A DNA stretch of 64,000 bases from contig NZ_JABBAL010000006.1 in the NCBI RefSeq assembly GCF_018607995.1, forward strand, positions 90,366-154,365. Direction: 5' to 3'. This document shows positions 8,040 through 18,049 of this stretch, piece by piece; the stretch's first letter is position 1, and every line of letters begins with the position of its first letter. The notes beneath the pieces were generated by a model. The model saw only the letters and a program-made list of their open reading frames with translations. It made no database searches and was not told where the DNA came from. Both the position numbers and the translations under genes were made by a program. This stretch comes from Planktotalea sp. (lineage in GTDB: Bacteria > Pseudomonadota > Alphaproteobacteria > Rhodobacterales > Rhodobacteraceae).

Positions 8040-10445
8040 ATGGCACTTGTTCACCCTTTGATCGCAAATTGGTTCACCGCACAAGGCTGGTCAATCCATC
8101 CACATCAAAGCGACATGCTGGCGCGCGCGGATGATCCTGCGACTTTGCTCATCGCCCCAACGGGTGGCGGTAAAACCATGGCGGGATTCTTGCCAACGTT
8201 GAACGAATTGGCCGAAGGACCACACGAGGGGTTACACACGCTTTATGTCTCTCCGCTCAAAGCTCTAGCCTCTGACATCAAACGCAATTTGCGCCGCCCT
8301 GTCGAAGACATCAACCTGCCCATTCGCATTGAGGATCGCACAGGCGATACACCCGCAAGCCGCAAAAAACGCCAACGCGCTGATCCTCCTCACTTACTCC
8401 TGACTACCCCTGAAAGCCTCGCGCTGCTCGCCTCCTATGAAGACGCGCCGCGCATGTTCAAAAATCTGAAACGCATTGTAATCGACGAAATCCACGCGCT
8501 TGCAGATAACAAGCGTGGGGATCAACTCATGCTCGCCCTATCCGCGATTCAGAACATGTGTGACGGATTGCGCCGTGTTGGTCTGTCTGCAACCGTGGAA
8601 GATCCCGCCACCATCGCCAAATACCTCGCGCGTCATCCAGACCCTTGCGATATCGTGATGGCAGATCCTGGCCCTGACCCTGATATCTCGATGCTGCAAA
8701 TCGCAGAACCGCCGCCATGGGCTGGCGGCGGTGCCGCCTATGCGATCCCTGCAGTTCTTGAGCAGATCAAGCAACATAAAACCACACTCATTTTCCACAA
8801 CACACGCGCGCAGGCGGAAATTTTCTTTCACAACCTTTGGCTTGCTAATGAGGACAGCTTGCCCATCGGCATTCACCACGGATCGTTAGATCGCGTTCAG
8901 CGAGCGCGGGTCGAAGCGGCAATGGTCCGCGGTGAACTGGCCGCAATTGTCTGCACGGGCTCGCTTGATCTCGGGATTGATTGGGGCGACGTTGATCTCG
9001 TCATACAGATCGGCGCGCCGAAGAACGTCAAACGCCTCGTGCAACGTATTGGTCGCGCAAATCACCGCTACAATGCTCCTTCCAAAGCGCTGCTTGTACC
9101 TGCTAATCGCTTTGAGGTGGTGGAATGCGTCGCCGCTTTACAGGCCGTGAAAGAACACGAGCTCGACGGTGATCCCCGCGGCCCTGGCCCCTTAGATGTT
9201 CTGTGCCAGCACATTTTGATCCGCGCCTGTGCCGGCCCACTCGATCCAAACGCGCTTTACCGCGAAATAAAAAGCGTCGGCGCTTATAGCGAGGTGACCC
9301 GCGCCAGCTTTGATGATTGCTTCGAGTTCTGTGCCACTGGCGGCTATGCGCTGCGCGCCTATGACAAATGGAAACGCTTGCTACAGCGCACTGATGGCAA
9401 ATGGATTTTGCGTGACCAACGCGCCGCGCAGCGCATTCGCATGAACATTGGCACGATCCAAGACACCGACACTCTGAAAGTCCGCCTGAAGAAAAGCCGC
9501 GGCGGCAAGCCCCTTGGTGAGGTTGAGGAGAACTTTGCCGCCTCCTTGACCGAAGGCGACACGTTTCTCATAGGTGGCCAGATTGTGCGCTATGAGGGGT
9601 TGCGCGAGATGACTGTCGAAGTCACTCGCCGCGCTGACAAAAAGCCGAAAATTGCGACGTTCGCGGGCACCAAGTTTGCAACCTCCACCCAGCTCAATCA
9701 GCGTATTTTACGCATGTTTCAACAAGAAGCGTGGCCGGAGCTTCCTGCGCATACAGCCGATTGGCTCACGCTTCAACGCGGGGCCAGTATTCTGCCGCGA
9801 CCCGGTCGATTGCTGATCGAAACTTTCCCCCACGAGGATCGCCATCATACGGTTGTCTACGGGTTTGCGGGTCGCAATGCACAGCAAACGCTTGGGCTGT
9901 TACTCTCCAAACAGATGGAACAGCTTGGTTATGATCCGCTTGGATTTGTCGCCACGGATTATGCGACGCTAATCTGGGGCCTTAACCCAACCACTGATCC
10001 CGAAGCCTTGATGAATCCCAACACTATAGAACATGGTTTGGAGCAATGGCTCGCAGGCAACGCTCTGATAAAGCGGACTTTTCGCGCCTCTGCCACGATA
10101 GCGGGCTTAATTGAACGCAACCTCCCTTCGCAGCGCAAGAGCGGACGACAAGCCACGTTCAGCTCTGACATTCTGTATGACACTTTGAACAAATTTGACC
10201 CCGAACACCTGCTGCTCCGCATCACGCGACAGGAGGCAATGCGCGGTTTGGTCGATTTTGGACGCATCCGCTTAATGTTGGATGACACCCGAGGTCGCAT
10301 TGATTTCATGACCTTGCCACGCGTCACACCTTTGGCGGCTCCAATGTTCTTGGAGATGGGCCGCGTGCCGATCAAGGGCGCGGCTGAGGAACGTTTACTT
10401 GCCGCCGAAACCGCCGCATTGATGGCCACAGCAGGTCTAGGCTAG
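8040..10445 (+). CDS. Ligase-associated DNA damage response DEXH-box helicase (Lhr-like)
   Basis: LLIAPTGGGKTMAGFLPTLNEL Walker A, DEIH box, GSLDLGIDWGDVDLVIQIGAPKNVKRLVQRIGRANH; ATG at 8040 is the likely start. Confidence 0.92.
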   Translation: MALVHPLIANWFTAQGWSIHPHQSDMLARADDPATLLIAPTGGGKTMAGFLPTLNELAEGPHEGLHTLYVSPLKALASDIKRNLRRPVEDINLPIRIEDRTGDTPASRKKRQRADPPHLLLTTPESLALLASYEDAPRMFKNLKRIVIDEIHALADNKRGDQLMLALSAIQNMCDGLRRVGLSATVEDPATIAKYLARHPDPCDIVMADPGPDPDISMLQIAEPPPWAGGGAAYAIPAVLEQIKQHKTTLIFHNTRAQAEIFFHNLWLANEDSLPIGIHHGSLDRVQRARVEAAMVRGELAAIVCTGSLDLGIDWGDVDLVIQIGAPKNVKRLVQRIGRANHRYNAPSKALLVPANRFEVVECVAALQAVKEHELDGDPRGPGPLDVLCQHILIRACAGPLDPNALYREIKSVGAYSEVTRASFDDCFEFCATGGYALRAYDKWKRLLQRTDGKWILRDQRAAQRIRMNIGTIQDTDTLKVRLKKSRGGKPLGEVEENFAASLTEGDTFLIGGQIVRYEGLREMTVEVTRRADKKPKIATFAGTKFATSTQLNQRILRMFQQEAWPELPAHTADWLTLQRGASILPRPGRLLIETFPHEDRHHTVVYGFAGRNAQQTLGLLLSKQMEQLGYDPLGFVATDYATLIWGLNPTTDPEALMNPNTIEHGLEQWLAGNALIKRTFRASATIAGLIERNLPSQRKSGRQATFSSDILYDTLNKFDPEHLLLRITRQEAMRGLVDFGRIRLMLDDTRGRIDFMTLPRVTPLAAPMFLEMGRVPIKGAAEERLLAAETAALMATAGLG

Positions 10446-10453
10446 AGATATTT

Positions 10454-11131
10454 ATGAACAGCCACGCCTTTACGTTCTGCAATGAACATCTTCTCGCCCT
10501 GCCCTCTGGCGCCTTGTTCTGGCCGGCCCAAAGATTACTGTGCGTTTCGGATTTGCACTTTGGAAAGGCTAGTCGATATGCCCTTCATGGTGCCAGCGTA
10601 CTGCCGCCTTACGAAGTACACGACACACTCTTAAGGCTTGATCAAGATATTGTAGAGCAGCGCCCGAAGATTATGATCTGTCTAGGCGACAGCTTTGATC
10701 GCGTCGGAGCCAGCGACGATCTGGACCCACGTTCACGCGAATGGATTATACGCCTTCAGGCAGGGGTGAACTGGATTTGGATTGAAGGAAACCACGATCC
10801 TGGGCCGCTTGATTTGGGTGGCACCCATATGCACGAAGTCACTATTGGACCAATCGCTTTTCGCCACATCGCGCTCGAGGAAACAGCTACGGGCGGCGAA
10901 ATATCAGGTCACTATCATCCTAAAGTAACTGTTCGCGCAGGCAAGCGTACTATCACCCGCCGCTGCTTCACGACTGATACGCAGCGGGTCATTTTACCAG
11001 CCTACGGCACCTACACAGGTGGCTTGAACGTCAATGCGTCGCCTCTGTCCACGCTCTTGGCGACCAATGCGATTTGCATTTTAACTGGCGCGAAAGCTCT
11101 TCCAGTTCCGCGATCGAAAACTAGATCATAA
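10454..11131 (+). CDS. pdeM: Ligase-associated DNA damage response endonuclease PdeM (metallophosphoesterase)
   Basis: SDLHFGKASRYALHG, CLGDSFDR, WIEGNHDPG, ISGHYHPK metallophosphoesterase motifs; immediately follows the Lhr-like helicase. Confidence 0.88.
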   Translation: MNSHAFTFCNEHLLALPSGALFWPAQRLLCVSDLHFGKASRYALHGASVLPPYEVHDTLLRLDQDIVEQRPKIMICLGDSFDRVGASDDLDPRSREWIIRLQAGVNWIWIEGNHDPGPLDLGGTHMHEVTIGPIAFRHIALEETATGGEISGHYHPKVTVRAGKRTITRRCFTTDTQRVILPAYGTYTGGLNVNASPLSTLLATNAICILTGAKALPVPRSKTRS

Positions 11132-11962
11132 CAACTGTTCTAGATCCACGTCTTTTGGATCAAGAACAGTAAGACCTGCGTTTTCCACATTGGGGAGGTA
11201 GGTTTTGCTAATCGGAACACGGCGATCATTTTTGAGCAGGACATAGGTTTTTTTTGCGCGGGGCACCCAGCTAACAATAGAATCTCTATGCACCCAATGT
11301 GAACGGTGGACCGTCAAACCATAAATGCCGTCAAGCTCAGCGACAGCATCAGAAAACCGCATACGCGTCCGATATACATCTTTACAGGTTTCAACACTGA
11401 CGAAATGGCCGTTTGCTGTAATTTGCGAGATGCTCACACCGGCAGGAATATCCAGCTGCTTAGCCAAACGGCTGTGGAGTGGCAGTGAAGCGAGGGAAAG
11501 CTCCCCTTCACTCACGTCTTTGTTGCTGATTTGCTCAATTGCGGAAAAAGGCAAGATCAAGCGCACAATTTGAATAAAGCTGATCACAGCAAGCGAGAAG
11601 ACAGACAACTCACCCCTGGAAGGGATCGCATCTGGCGTATGCGCGAAAACGTAAATCAGCAAAAAATACACAAGTGACCCAGTCGCAATTGCCGACACAC
11701 CTATGAAAACAACCATACGAATGGACGAAGAAAGCTTAGCTAAGAACCATTCGTTGAGCGCACTAAGAACATAAACCATGACGATCGAAGGGCCGATCAA
11801 GACCATCCATATCAAGAGCAAATGCAGAACCGAAGGATCGCCATAAGTCCCAAACGGTCCGCTGTAGGTCGCGAGCAGCGAACACCCGAACCAAATCACA
11901 AGTGTACGCCAATGAAATGCCCGGCTCAGTGCCTCCTGCAAAGCAGAAAACAACTTCCGCAT
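11126..11962 (-). CDS. Membrane-anchored LytTR-domain DNA-binding protein
   Basis: N-terminal TM segments, C-terminal LytTR region (ISQITANGHFVSVETCKDVYRTRMRFSDAVAELDGIYGLTVHRSHWVHRDSIVSW). Confidence 0.85.
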   Translation of the reverse strand: MRKLFSALQEALSRAFHWRTLVIWFGCSLLATYSGPFGTYGDPSVLHLLLIWMVLIGPSIVMVYVLSALNEWFLAKLSSSIRMVVFIGVSAIATGSLVYFLLIYVFAHTPDAIPSRGELSVFSLAVISFIQIVRLILPFSAIEQISNKDVSEGELSLASLPLHSRLAKQLDIPAGVSISQITANGHFVSVETCKDVYRTRMRFSDAVAELDGIYGLTVHRSHWVHRDSIVSWVPRAKKTYVLLKNDRRVPISKTYLPNVENAGLTVLDPKDVDLEQLL

Positions 11963-12235
11963 TGGGCTAGGCTAGGCTTTGCGCGCCGTGTCCAAATCTG
12001 TCGTTCCTTGCGAAGTCCTTTTCATCAGTTTTCCTGCATGCTCTCAGTAAATTGCATGGGAGAAAGCAGCATTTTTTCCCATATCAATCTTTGATATCTA
12101 TGTGACCGCATTCGAAAAAACACTTTTTGTCCACCTTCGGGAAGGGCTTCTTACCTCCTGTGGTTGCGCATCATGGCGCATTTTCAACCCTTTGGGGAAG
12201 GGAAATTTTTCCTGCGCTTTTTGGGACCCTTAAAT

Positions 12236-12262
12236 GAAAAGCCGCACCCAAAGAGCGCGGCT
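12236..12262 (-). terminator. Rho-independent terminator downstream of folD
   Basis: On the minus strand AGCCGC-gctctttgggt-GCGGCTTTTC. Confidence 0.6.
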
Positions 12263-12305
12263 GCAATTCTTGCGAGAATAGGCAAATTGCCCATCAAAGA
12301 GTGAC

Positions 12306-13205
12306 TTACGCAGTAAGCCCTTCAGGCTCTGCCAACCCGTTTGCGCGGCAGCACGCTGTCACAGTATTTGCTAACAAACATGCGATTGTCATAGGTCCGA
12401 CACCACCCGGCACGGGCGTGATCGTACCTGCAACTTTGGAACAGGGTGCGAAATCAACGTCGCCCAAAAGCTTGGACTTACCCGGCTTATCAGGATGCGG
12501 AATGCGTGTGATGCCAACGTCAATGATGGTGGCGCCAGGTTTGACCCAATCGGCTTTGACCATTTCAGCTCGACCAACAGCTGCCACCAAAATATCTGCA
12601 CGTTTACATACAGCAGGCAAATCTGCCGTGCGCGAATGCGCAATAGTTACGGTGCAGTTATCTTGCAGCAACAGTTGGCCCATAGGCTTGCCAAACAGGT
12701 TTGAACGGCCAATGATCACTGCTTCTTTGCCGGTCATATCACCCAATTGATCGCGCAAAAGCATCAGACAGCCAAGTGGGGTGCACGAAACCAAACCTGT
12801 CTCACCACTGGCAAGCAAGCCTGCATTCACAACACTGAGTCCATCGACATCTTTCGCCGGATCGATCCGCGCCACGACCGCGCGTTCATTCAAATGGTCT
12901 GGTACGGGGAATTGGCACAAAATGCCGTGCACATTCTTATCGGCGTTGAGCTGATCGATAAGCGCAAAAAGATCCGCCGCTGAAACATCAGCGGGCAATT
13001 TGTGCTCGAATGAGGCCATCCCGACTTCGACCGTCTGCTTATGCTTGGCCGCAACATAGACTTCGCTTGCAGGATCTTCGCCGACCAGCACAACCGCAAG
13101 ACCCGGAGTAATCCCGTGATCTGCCTTTAAAGCGGTGACGTGTTCAGCCACTTGGCCGCGAACTTTGGCAGCAAATGCTTTACCATCGATAATCTGTGCG
13201 CTCAT
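12306..13205 (-). CDS. folD: Bifunctional methylenetetrahydrofolate dehydrogenase/methenyltetrahydrofolate cyclohydrolase
   Basis: [77 protein letters not shown] at 13205 preferred. Confidence 0.96.
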   Translation of the reverse strand: MSAQIIDGKAFAAKVRGQVAEHVTALKADHGITPGLAVVLVGEDPASEVYVAAKHKQTVEVGMASFEHKLPADVSAADLFALIDQLNADKNVHGILCQFPVPDHLNERAVVARIDPAKDVDGLSVVNAGLLASGETGLVSCTPLGCLMLLRDQLGDMTGKEAVIIGRSNLFGKPMGQLLLQDNCTVTIAHSRTADLPAVCKRADILVAAVGRAEMVKADWVKPGATIIDVGITRIPHPDKPGKSKLLGDVDFAPCSKVAGTITPVPGGVGPMTIACLLANTVTACCRANGLAEPEGLTA

Positions 13206-13279
13206 CACATCATCCCTTAGTAATCTGTCTTCATCAGAAGTATATGAGGCCGTGCCTGTTTCCAAGCACCACCTTGTTT

Positions 13280-14956
13280 TTAGAACAAACCTTCAATCTG
13301 GCCATCGTCATTGAGGTGAATATTCTCAGCGGACGGTACGCGAGGCAGACCCGGCATCGTCATGATCTCACCGCATACAACCACAACGAACCCTGCACCA
13401 GCCGACAAGCGCACTTCACGCACAGGCACAGAGTGGCCGGTAGGTGCACCGCGCAAAGACGGATCAGTCGAGAAGCTATACTGCGTTTTCGCCATACAAA
13501 TCGGCAGGTTACCATAGCCCTGCTCTTCCCAAAGCTTCAGCTGATCACGAATTTTCGTATCCGCAATCACATCATCCGCATGGTAGATTTTCTTCGCAAT
13601 CGTCTCAATCTTGGACATCAACGGCATGTCATCTTCATAGATCGGTGCGAACTTGCTCTCTCCGCTTTCAGCAATTTCGGCAACGCGCGTCGCCAAATCA
13701 GCAGAGCCTTCGGAACCCAATTCCCAGTGACGCGACAGGATCGCCTCGGAACCTTGTGTCGCTACATAGTCCTTCACCGCCTGAACTTCTGCGTCCGTGT
13801 CTGTGACAAAGTGGTTGATCGCAACAACGACTGGAACGCCGAAGGATTTAAGGTTGCCAATGTGACGACCAAGGTTTGCACAACCCTCGTTGACCGCGTC
13901 CACGTTCTCAGCGCCAAGGTCCGCTTTCGCAACGCCACCGTTCATTTTCATCGCGCGCACAGTCGCAACCAGCACGACGCAATCAGGGGATAGACCCGCT
14001 TTGCGGCACTTGATGTTCATGAATTTTTCAGCGCCAAGATCCGCGCCGAAGCCTGCTTCGGTCACAACGAAATCAGCAATCTTAAGCGCCGTTGTCGTCG
14101 CAATCACAGAGTTACAACCATGCGCGATGTTCGCGAATGGGCCGCCGTGTACAAAGGCAGGATTGTTTTCCAAAGTCTGCACAAGGTTCGGCTGCATCGC
14201 GTCTTTCAGCAAAACAGTCATCGCGCCCTCCGCCTTAATATCGCGGCAGAAAACAGGGCTGCGATCACGGCGGTACGCCACGATCATGTCACCCAAACGT
14301 TTCTCAAGGTCTTTCAAATCCTTTGCCAAGCAAAGGATCGCCATAACTTCGGATGCAACAGTGATGTCGAAACCCGCTTCACGTGGGAAGCCGTTCGCGA
14401 CGCCGCCAAGGGACGCTGTGATCTGACGCAGCGCACGGTCATTCATGTCCACAACGCGCTTCCACTGGACGCGGCGAATATCGATGTCGCATTCATTGCC
14501 CCAATAAATGTGGTTGTCGAGCATCGCGGAGAGCAACGAATGCGCGGATGTGATCGCATGGAAATCGCCCGTGAAGTGCAGGTTCATGTCTTCCATCGGC
14601 ACAACCTGAGCGTAACCACCGCCCGCAGCGCCACCCTTCATGCCGAAGTTTGGCCCCAAGGACGCTTCACGGATACAAACAGCTGCCTTTTTACCGATGC
14701 GGTTCAGGCCGTCGCCAAGACCAACAGTCGTTGTTGTCTTACCCTCGCCCGCAGGTGTTGGGTTGATCGCGGTCACAAGTACCAGCTTGCCGTTTTTGTT
14801 GCCTTGAACAGAGTTAATAAACTCCTGAGAGACCTTCGCTTTGTCGTGGCCGTAAGGCAGCAGATCTTTGCTCTCGATGCCCAGCTTTATACCAATTTCT
14901 TGGATCTTCTTTTTATCGGCTTCACGCGCGATTTCGATGTCTGATTTATAACCCAT
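13280..14956 (-). CDS. fhs: Formate-tetrahydrofolate ligase
   Basis: 558 aa with [28 protein letters not shown] and [23 protein letters not shown]. Confidence 0.97.
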   Translation of the reverse strand: MGYKSDIEIAREADKKKIQEIGIKLGIESKDLLPYGHDKAKVSQEFINSVQGNKNGKLVLVTAINPTPAGEGKTTTTVGLGDGLNRIGKKAAVCIREASLGPNFGMKGGAAGGGYAQVVPMEDMNLHFTGDFHAITSAHSLLSAMLDNHIYWGNECDIDIRRVQWKRVVDMNDRALRQITASLGGVANGFPREAGFDITVASEVMAILCLAKDLKDLEKRLGDMIVAYRRDRSPVFCRDIKAEGAMTVLLKDAMQPNLVQTLENNPAFVHGGPFANIAHGCNSVIATTTALKIADFVVTEAGFGADLGAEKFMNIKCRKAGLSPDCVVLVATVRAMKMNGGVAKADLGAENVDAVNEGCANLGRHIGNLKSFGVPVVVAINHFVTDTDAEVQAVKDYVATQGSEAILSRHWELGSEGSADLATRVAEIAESGESKFAPIYEDDMPLMSKIETIAKKIYHADDVIADTKIRDQLKLWEEQGYGNLPICMAKTQYSFSTDPSLRGAPTGHSVPVREVRLSAGAGFVVVVCGEIMTMPGLPRVPSAENIHLNDDGQIEGLF

Positions 14957-15007
14957 GTGTCTTACTTCCTGTTGAGAAATTGGCGCTGCTTATTCTGCAG
15001 CGATGCT

Positions 15008-17767
15008 TTAAACTGCCTCGACGCGCACCGCCGAGAATTTGAATTCGGGAATTTTCCCGTATGGATCGATGGCCGGATTGGTCAGCACATTCGCCGCCGC
15101 TTCAACATAGGCGAAGGGCACGAACACCATATCCTCTGACACTGCGCGATCTGCGCGGGCCATGATGTCGATGCTGCCTCGACGCGTTGTCAGGCGCACC
15201 ATGCCGCCCGGTTCAACACCAAGCGCACGTAGCGTTTTGGGGTGGAGCGAGCAATTTGCCTCAGGCTCAACCGCGTCCAGAACCAAAGCGCGTCGGGTCA
15301 TCGACCCTGTGTGCCAATGCTCCAGCTGACGACCTGTCGTCATGATCATCGGATATTCTGTATCTGGTGCTTCATCCGGTGCGATCACAGCCGCTGGGGT
15401 AAACTTTGCACGTCCATCTGCACGAGGGAAACCACCCCCAAACACAACCGCTTGGCCCGGATCTGTCGGGCTAAGAGATGGGTAAGTGACCGTTTCCGTC
15501 TTCAGACGTTCCCACGTGATGTTGTCGAGCGATTTCATCACTTGCTTCATCTCCGCGAAAACTTGGCTCGCATCCGTGTAGTCCCAATCGAGACCCAATC
15601 GCTGCGCAAGCTCAACAGTAATCGCCCAGTCCTGACGCGCTTCACCGGGCGGGGTCACCGCAGGGCGCACGCGCTGAACTTGGCGGTTGGTGTTGGAAAC
15701 AGTGCCATTCTTTTCATAAAGCGCAGAGGCTGGCAGAATCACATCCGCAAAACAGGCGGTCTCAGTGAGGAAGATATCCTGCACAACGAGATGCTCTAAT
15801 TTTGCGAATGCATCGCGCGCGTGCTTTACATCAGGGTCAGACATGGCAGGGTTTTCGCCTTGAATATACATGCCCTTGATGTTGCCAGCAAAAGCTTGAT
15901 CGACGATCTCAGTCACGGTCAAACCACGCTTGTTCGACCAATCCTCATCACGGCCCCAGACGCCAAAGATGTCTTCGCGCACCGCGTCATCCTCGACAGA
16001 GCGATAGTCGGGAACGAACATCGGAACAAGACCCGCATCGGAAGCACCTTGTACGTTGTTCTGACCGCGTAGCGGGTGAAGACCAGCGCCTGGACGACCA
16101 ACCTGGCCCGTCATTAAAGCAAGGCTGATCAGGCAGCGCGAATTATCCGTCCCGTGAATGTGCTGAGACACACCCATACCCCAGAAAATCATTCCTGCTT
16201 TGGCACCCGCAAAAGTGCGCGCAACATCGCGGATCACATCAGGTGCAATGCCGCAAATCGGTTCCATCGCTTCGGGAGTGAAGGCCTTAAGGTGTTCTTT
16301 CTCAGCTTCCCAGTTCTCTGTGTAAGCGTCGATATATTCCTGATCGTAGAGGCCTTCTTCAACAATCACATGCATGATCGCGTTAAGCATACTCACATCA
16401 GCGCCAGGGCGGAATTGCAGCATGTGGCTCGCGTGACGCTTTAGGCCCTGCCCACGCGGATCCATGACAATCAACTTGCCGCCGTTCTTGGTGAACTGTT
16501 TGAAATAGGTCGCCGCAACGGGGTGGTTTTCCACAGGGTTAGCACCGATGACAATGGCAACGTCCGAGTTTTCAATCTCGTTAAACGTCGCAGTCACGGC
16601 ACCTGAGCCAACATTTTCAATCAAAGCCGCAACAGAGGACGCGTGGCACAGACGAGTACAGTGATCAACGTTGTTATGCTTGAACCCTTGGCGGATCAAT
16701 TTTTGGAACAGATAGGCTTCTTCATTGGTGCATTTGGCAGAGCCGAAACCAGCCACAGATTGCCCACCATGCGCTTGGCGCAGTTTGGCCAGACCACCAG
16801 CGGCGTGGGCCATCGCCTCTTCCCAGCTTGCTTCGCGGAAATGCGTCAGCACGTCGCCCGGATCAACATTAAGACCCTTCGCAGGCGCGTCATCACGGCG
16901 GATCAGTGGCATAGTCAGGCGGTGTTCATGGTGAATGTAATCAAAGCCAAAGCGCCCTTTAACGCACAAACGACCTTCGTTCGCTGGGCCATTGATGCCC
17001 TCTACATATTTCACTTTGCCGTCTTTGACCTTGAGTGACACCTTGCAGCCGACACCACAGAACGGGCAAACGCTTTCGGTCTCAGAATCGAAGTCCTTAC
17101 TGTCGCCAACCTGCGCGTCGTCAACCACAGTCGATGGCATCAAAGCGCCCGTCGGGCAGGCTTGCACGCATTCACCGCAAGCAACACACGTGCTGTCGCC
17201 CATCGGATCAGCAAGGTCAAACGTCGGGTACGCATCCTGTCCACGACCCGCCATGCCAATCACATCGTTGACCTGCACTTCACGGCACGCGCGCACGCAA
17301 AGACCACACTGGATGCAAGCATCAAGGTTCACAGACATCGCAACGTGGCTGTCATCGAGCAGAGGAATGCGGCCCTCTTCCAGCTTGGGGAAGCGGGTTT
17401 GATCGATACCATTCGCATCAGCCATATCCCACAAATGCGAGGATTTATCATGGGATACATCACGCTCTGGCTGGTCCGCGAGCAGCATTTCAACAACCAT
17501 CTTACGCGCGCTCTGCGCGCGGTTGGAATTGGTTGTGACAACCATCCCCTCCGACGCGTCGCGAATGCAGGAGGCAACCAATGTGCGCTCGCCCGCGACC
17601 TCGACCATGCAGGCGCGGCAGTTGCCATCGGGGCGATACCCAGGCTGTGGTTTGTGGCACAGATGCGGAATAATGAGACCGCGACCGTTGGCAACTTCCC
17701 AAATGGTCATGCCTTTGTCAGCGGTGACTTCTTCGCCGTCGAGCGTGAATGTAATTTGATCGGTCAT
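15008..17767 (-). CDS. fdsA: NAD-dependent formate dehydrogenase, catalytic molybdopterin subunit
   Basis: N-terminal 2Fe-2S domain, two 4Fe-4S clusters, CPFCGVGCKVSLKV motif and molybdopterin oxidoreductase domain. Confidence 0.94.
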   Translation of the reverse strand: MTDQITFTLDGEEVTADKGMTIWEVANGRGLIIPHLCHKPQPGYRPDGNCRACMVEVAGERTLVASCIRDASEGMVVTTNSNRAQSARKMVVEMLLADQPERDVSHDKSSHLWDMADANGIDQTRFPKLEEGRIPLLDDSHVAMSVNLDACIQCGLCVRACREVQVNDVIGMAGRGQDAYPTFDLADPMGDSTCVACGECVQACPTGALMPSTVVDDAQVGDSKDFDSETESVCPFCGVGCKVSLKVKDGKVKYVEGINGPANEGRLCVKGRFGFDYIHHEHRLTMPLIRRDDAPAKGLNVDPGDVLTHFREASWEEAMAHAAGGLAKLRQAHGGQSVAGFGSAKCTNEEAYLFQKLIRQGFKHNNVDHCTRLCHASSVAALIENVGSGAVTATFNEIENSDVAIVIGANPVENHPVAATYFKQFTKNGGKLIVMDPRGQGLKRHASHMLQFRPGADVSMLNAIMHVIVEEGLYDQEYIDAYTENWEAEKEHLKAFTPEAMEPICGIAPDVIRDVARTFAGAKAGMIFWGMGVSQHIHGTDNSRCLISLALMTGQVGRPGAGLHPLRGQNNVQGASDAGLVPMFVPDYRSVEDDAVREDIFGVWGRDEDWSNKRGLTVTEIVDQAFAGNIKGMYIQGENPAMSDPDVKHARDAFAKLEHLVVQDIFLTETACFADVILPASALYEKNGTVSNTNRQVQRVRPAVTPPGEARQDWAITVELAQRLGLDWDYTDASQVFAEMKQVMKSLDNITWERLKTETVTYPSLSPTDPGQAVVFGGGFPRADGRAKFTPAAVIAPDEAPDTEYPMIMTTGRQLEHWHTGSMTRRALVLDAVEPEANCSLHPKTLRALGVEPGGMVRLTTRRGSIDIMARADRAVSEDMVFVPFAYVEAAANVLTNPAIDPYGKIPEFKFSAVRVEAV

Positions 17768-18049
17768 GCTTTATGCTCCACTTCGACGAAAACAATTTTC
17801 TCATTCGTGCGGTTAATAACGTTATGCGCCACACCAGTTGTGCGCGAATAGGACTGGCCTGCGACCAACTCGCTTGTAGTCTCGTTCCCATCAGCGTCCA
17901 CAATGGTGAGTGTGCCAGAGGCCATCAGGATCACGACGTAATCCATGCCGTGTGTATGAAATCCGGTGTCTGTGCCCGGCTCGAATGCCCATTCCGATCA
18001 CGCGCACACGCACATCATCGACTTGGACTGTGGCGATTGCGCTGCCCAT
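17764..18049 (-). pseudogene. Cupin-domain gene within the fds operon, interrupted by a single-nucleotide frameshift
   Basis: Start overlaps the fdsGB stop (TAATG) at 18047-18049 and reads MGSAIATVQVDDVRVRV; a +1 shift at about 17997 then gives TEWAFEPGTDTGFHTHGMDYVVILMASGTLTIVDADGNETTSELVAGQSYSRTTGVAHNVINRTNEKIVFVEVEHKA to the stop overlapping fdsA. Confidence 0.75.

Noticed and set aside
12000-12235. Structured-looking intergenic region upstream of the LytTR gene (ATGGGA...TCCCAT, TGCGCcatgatGCGCA repeats) as a small RNA such as 6S RNA or a folate riboswitch
   Set aside because: Only short inverted repeats; no recognisable consensus for a known RNA family by eye. A covariance-model search would be needed.
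13196-14944. Long + strand ORFs opposite fhs (265 and 274 aa)
   Set aside because: Shadow ORFs antisense to a clearly conserved gene; His/Arg-rich compositional artefacts.
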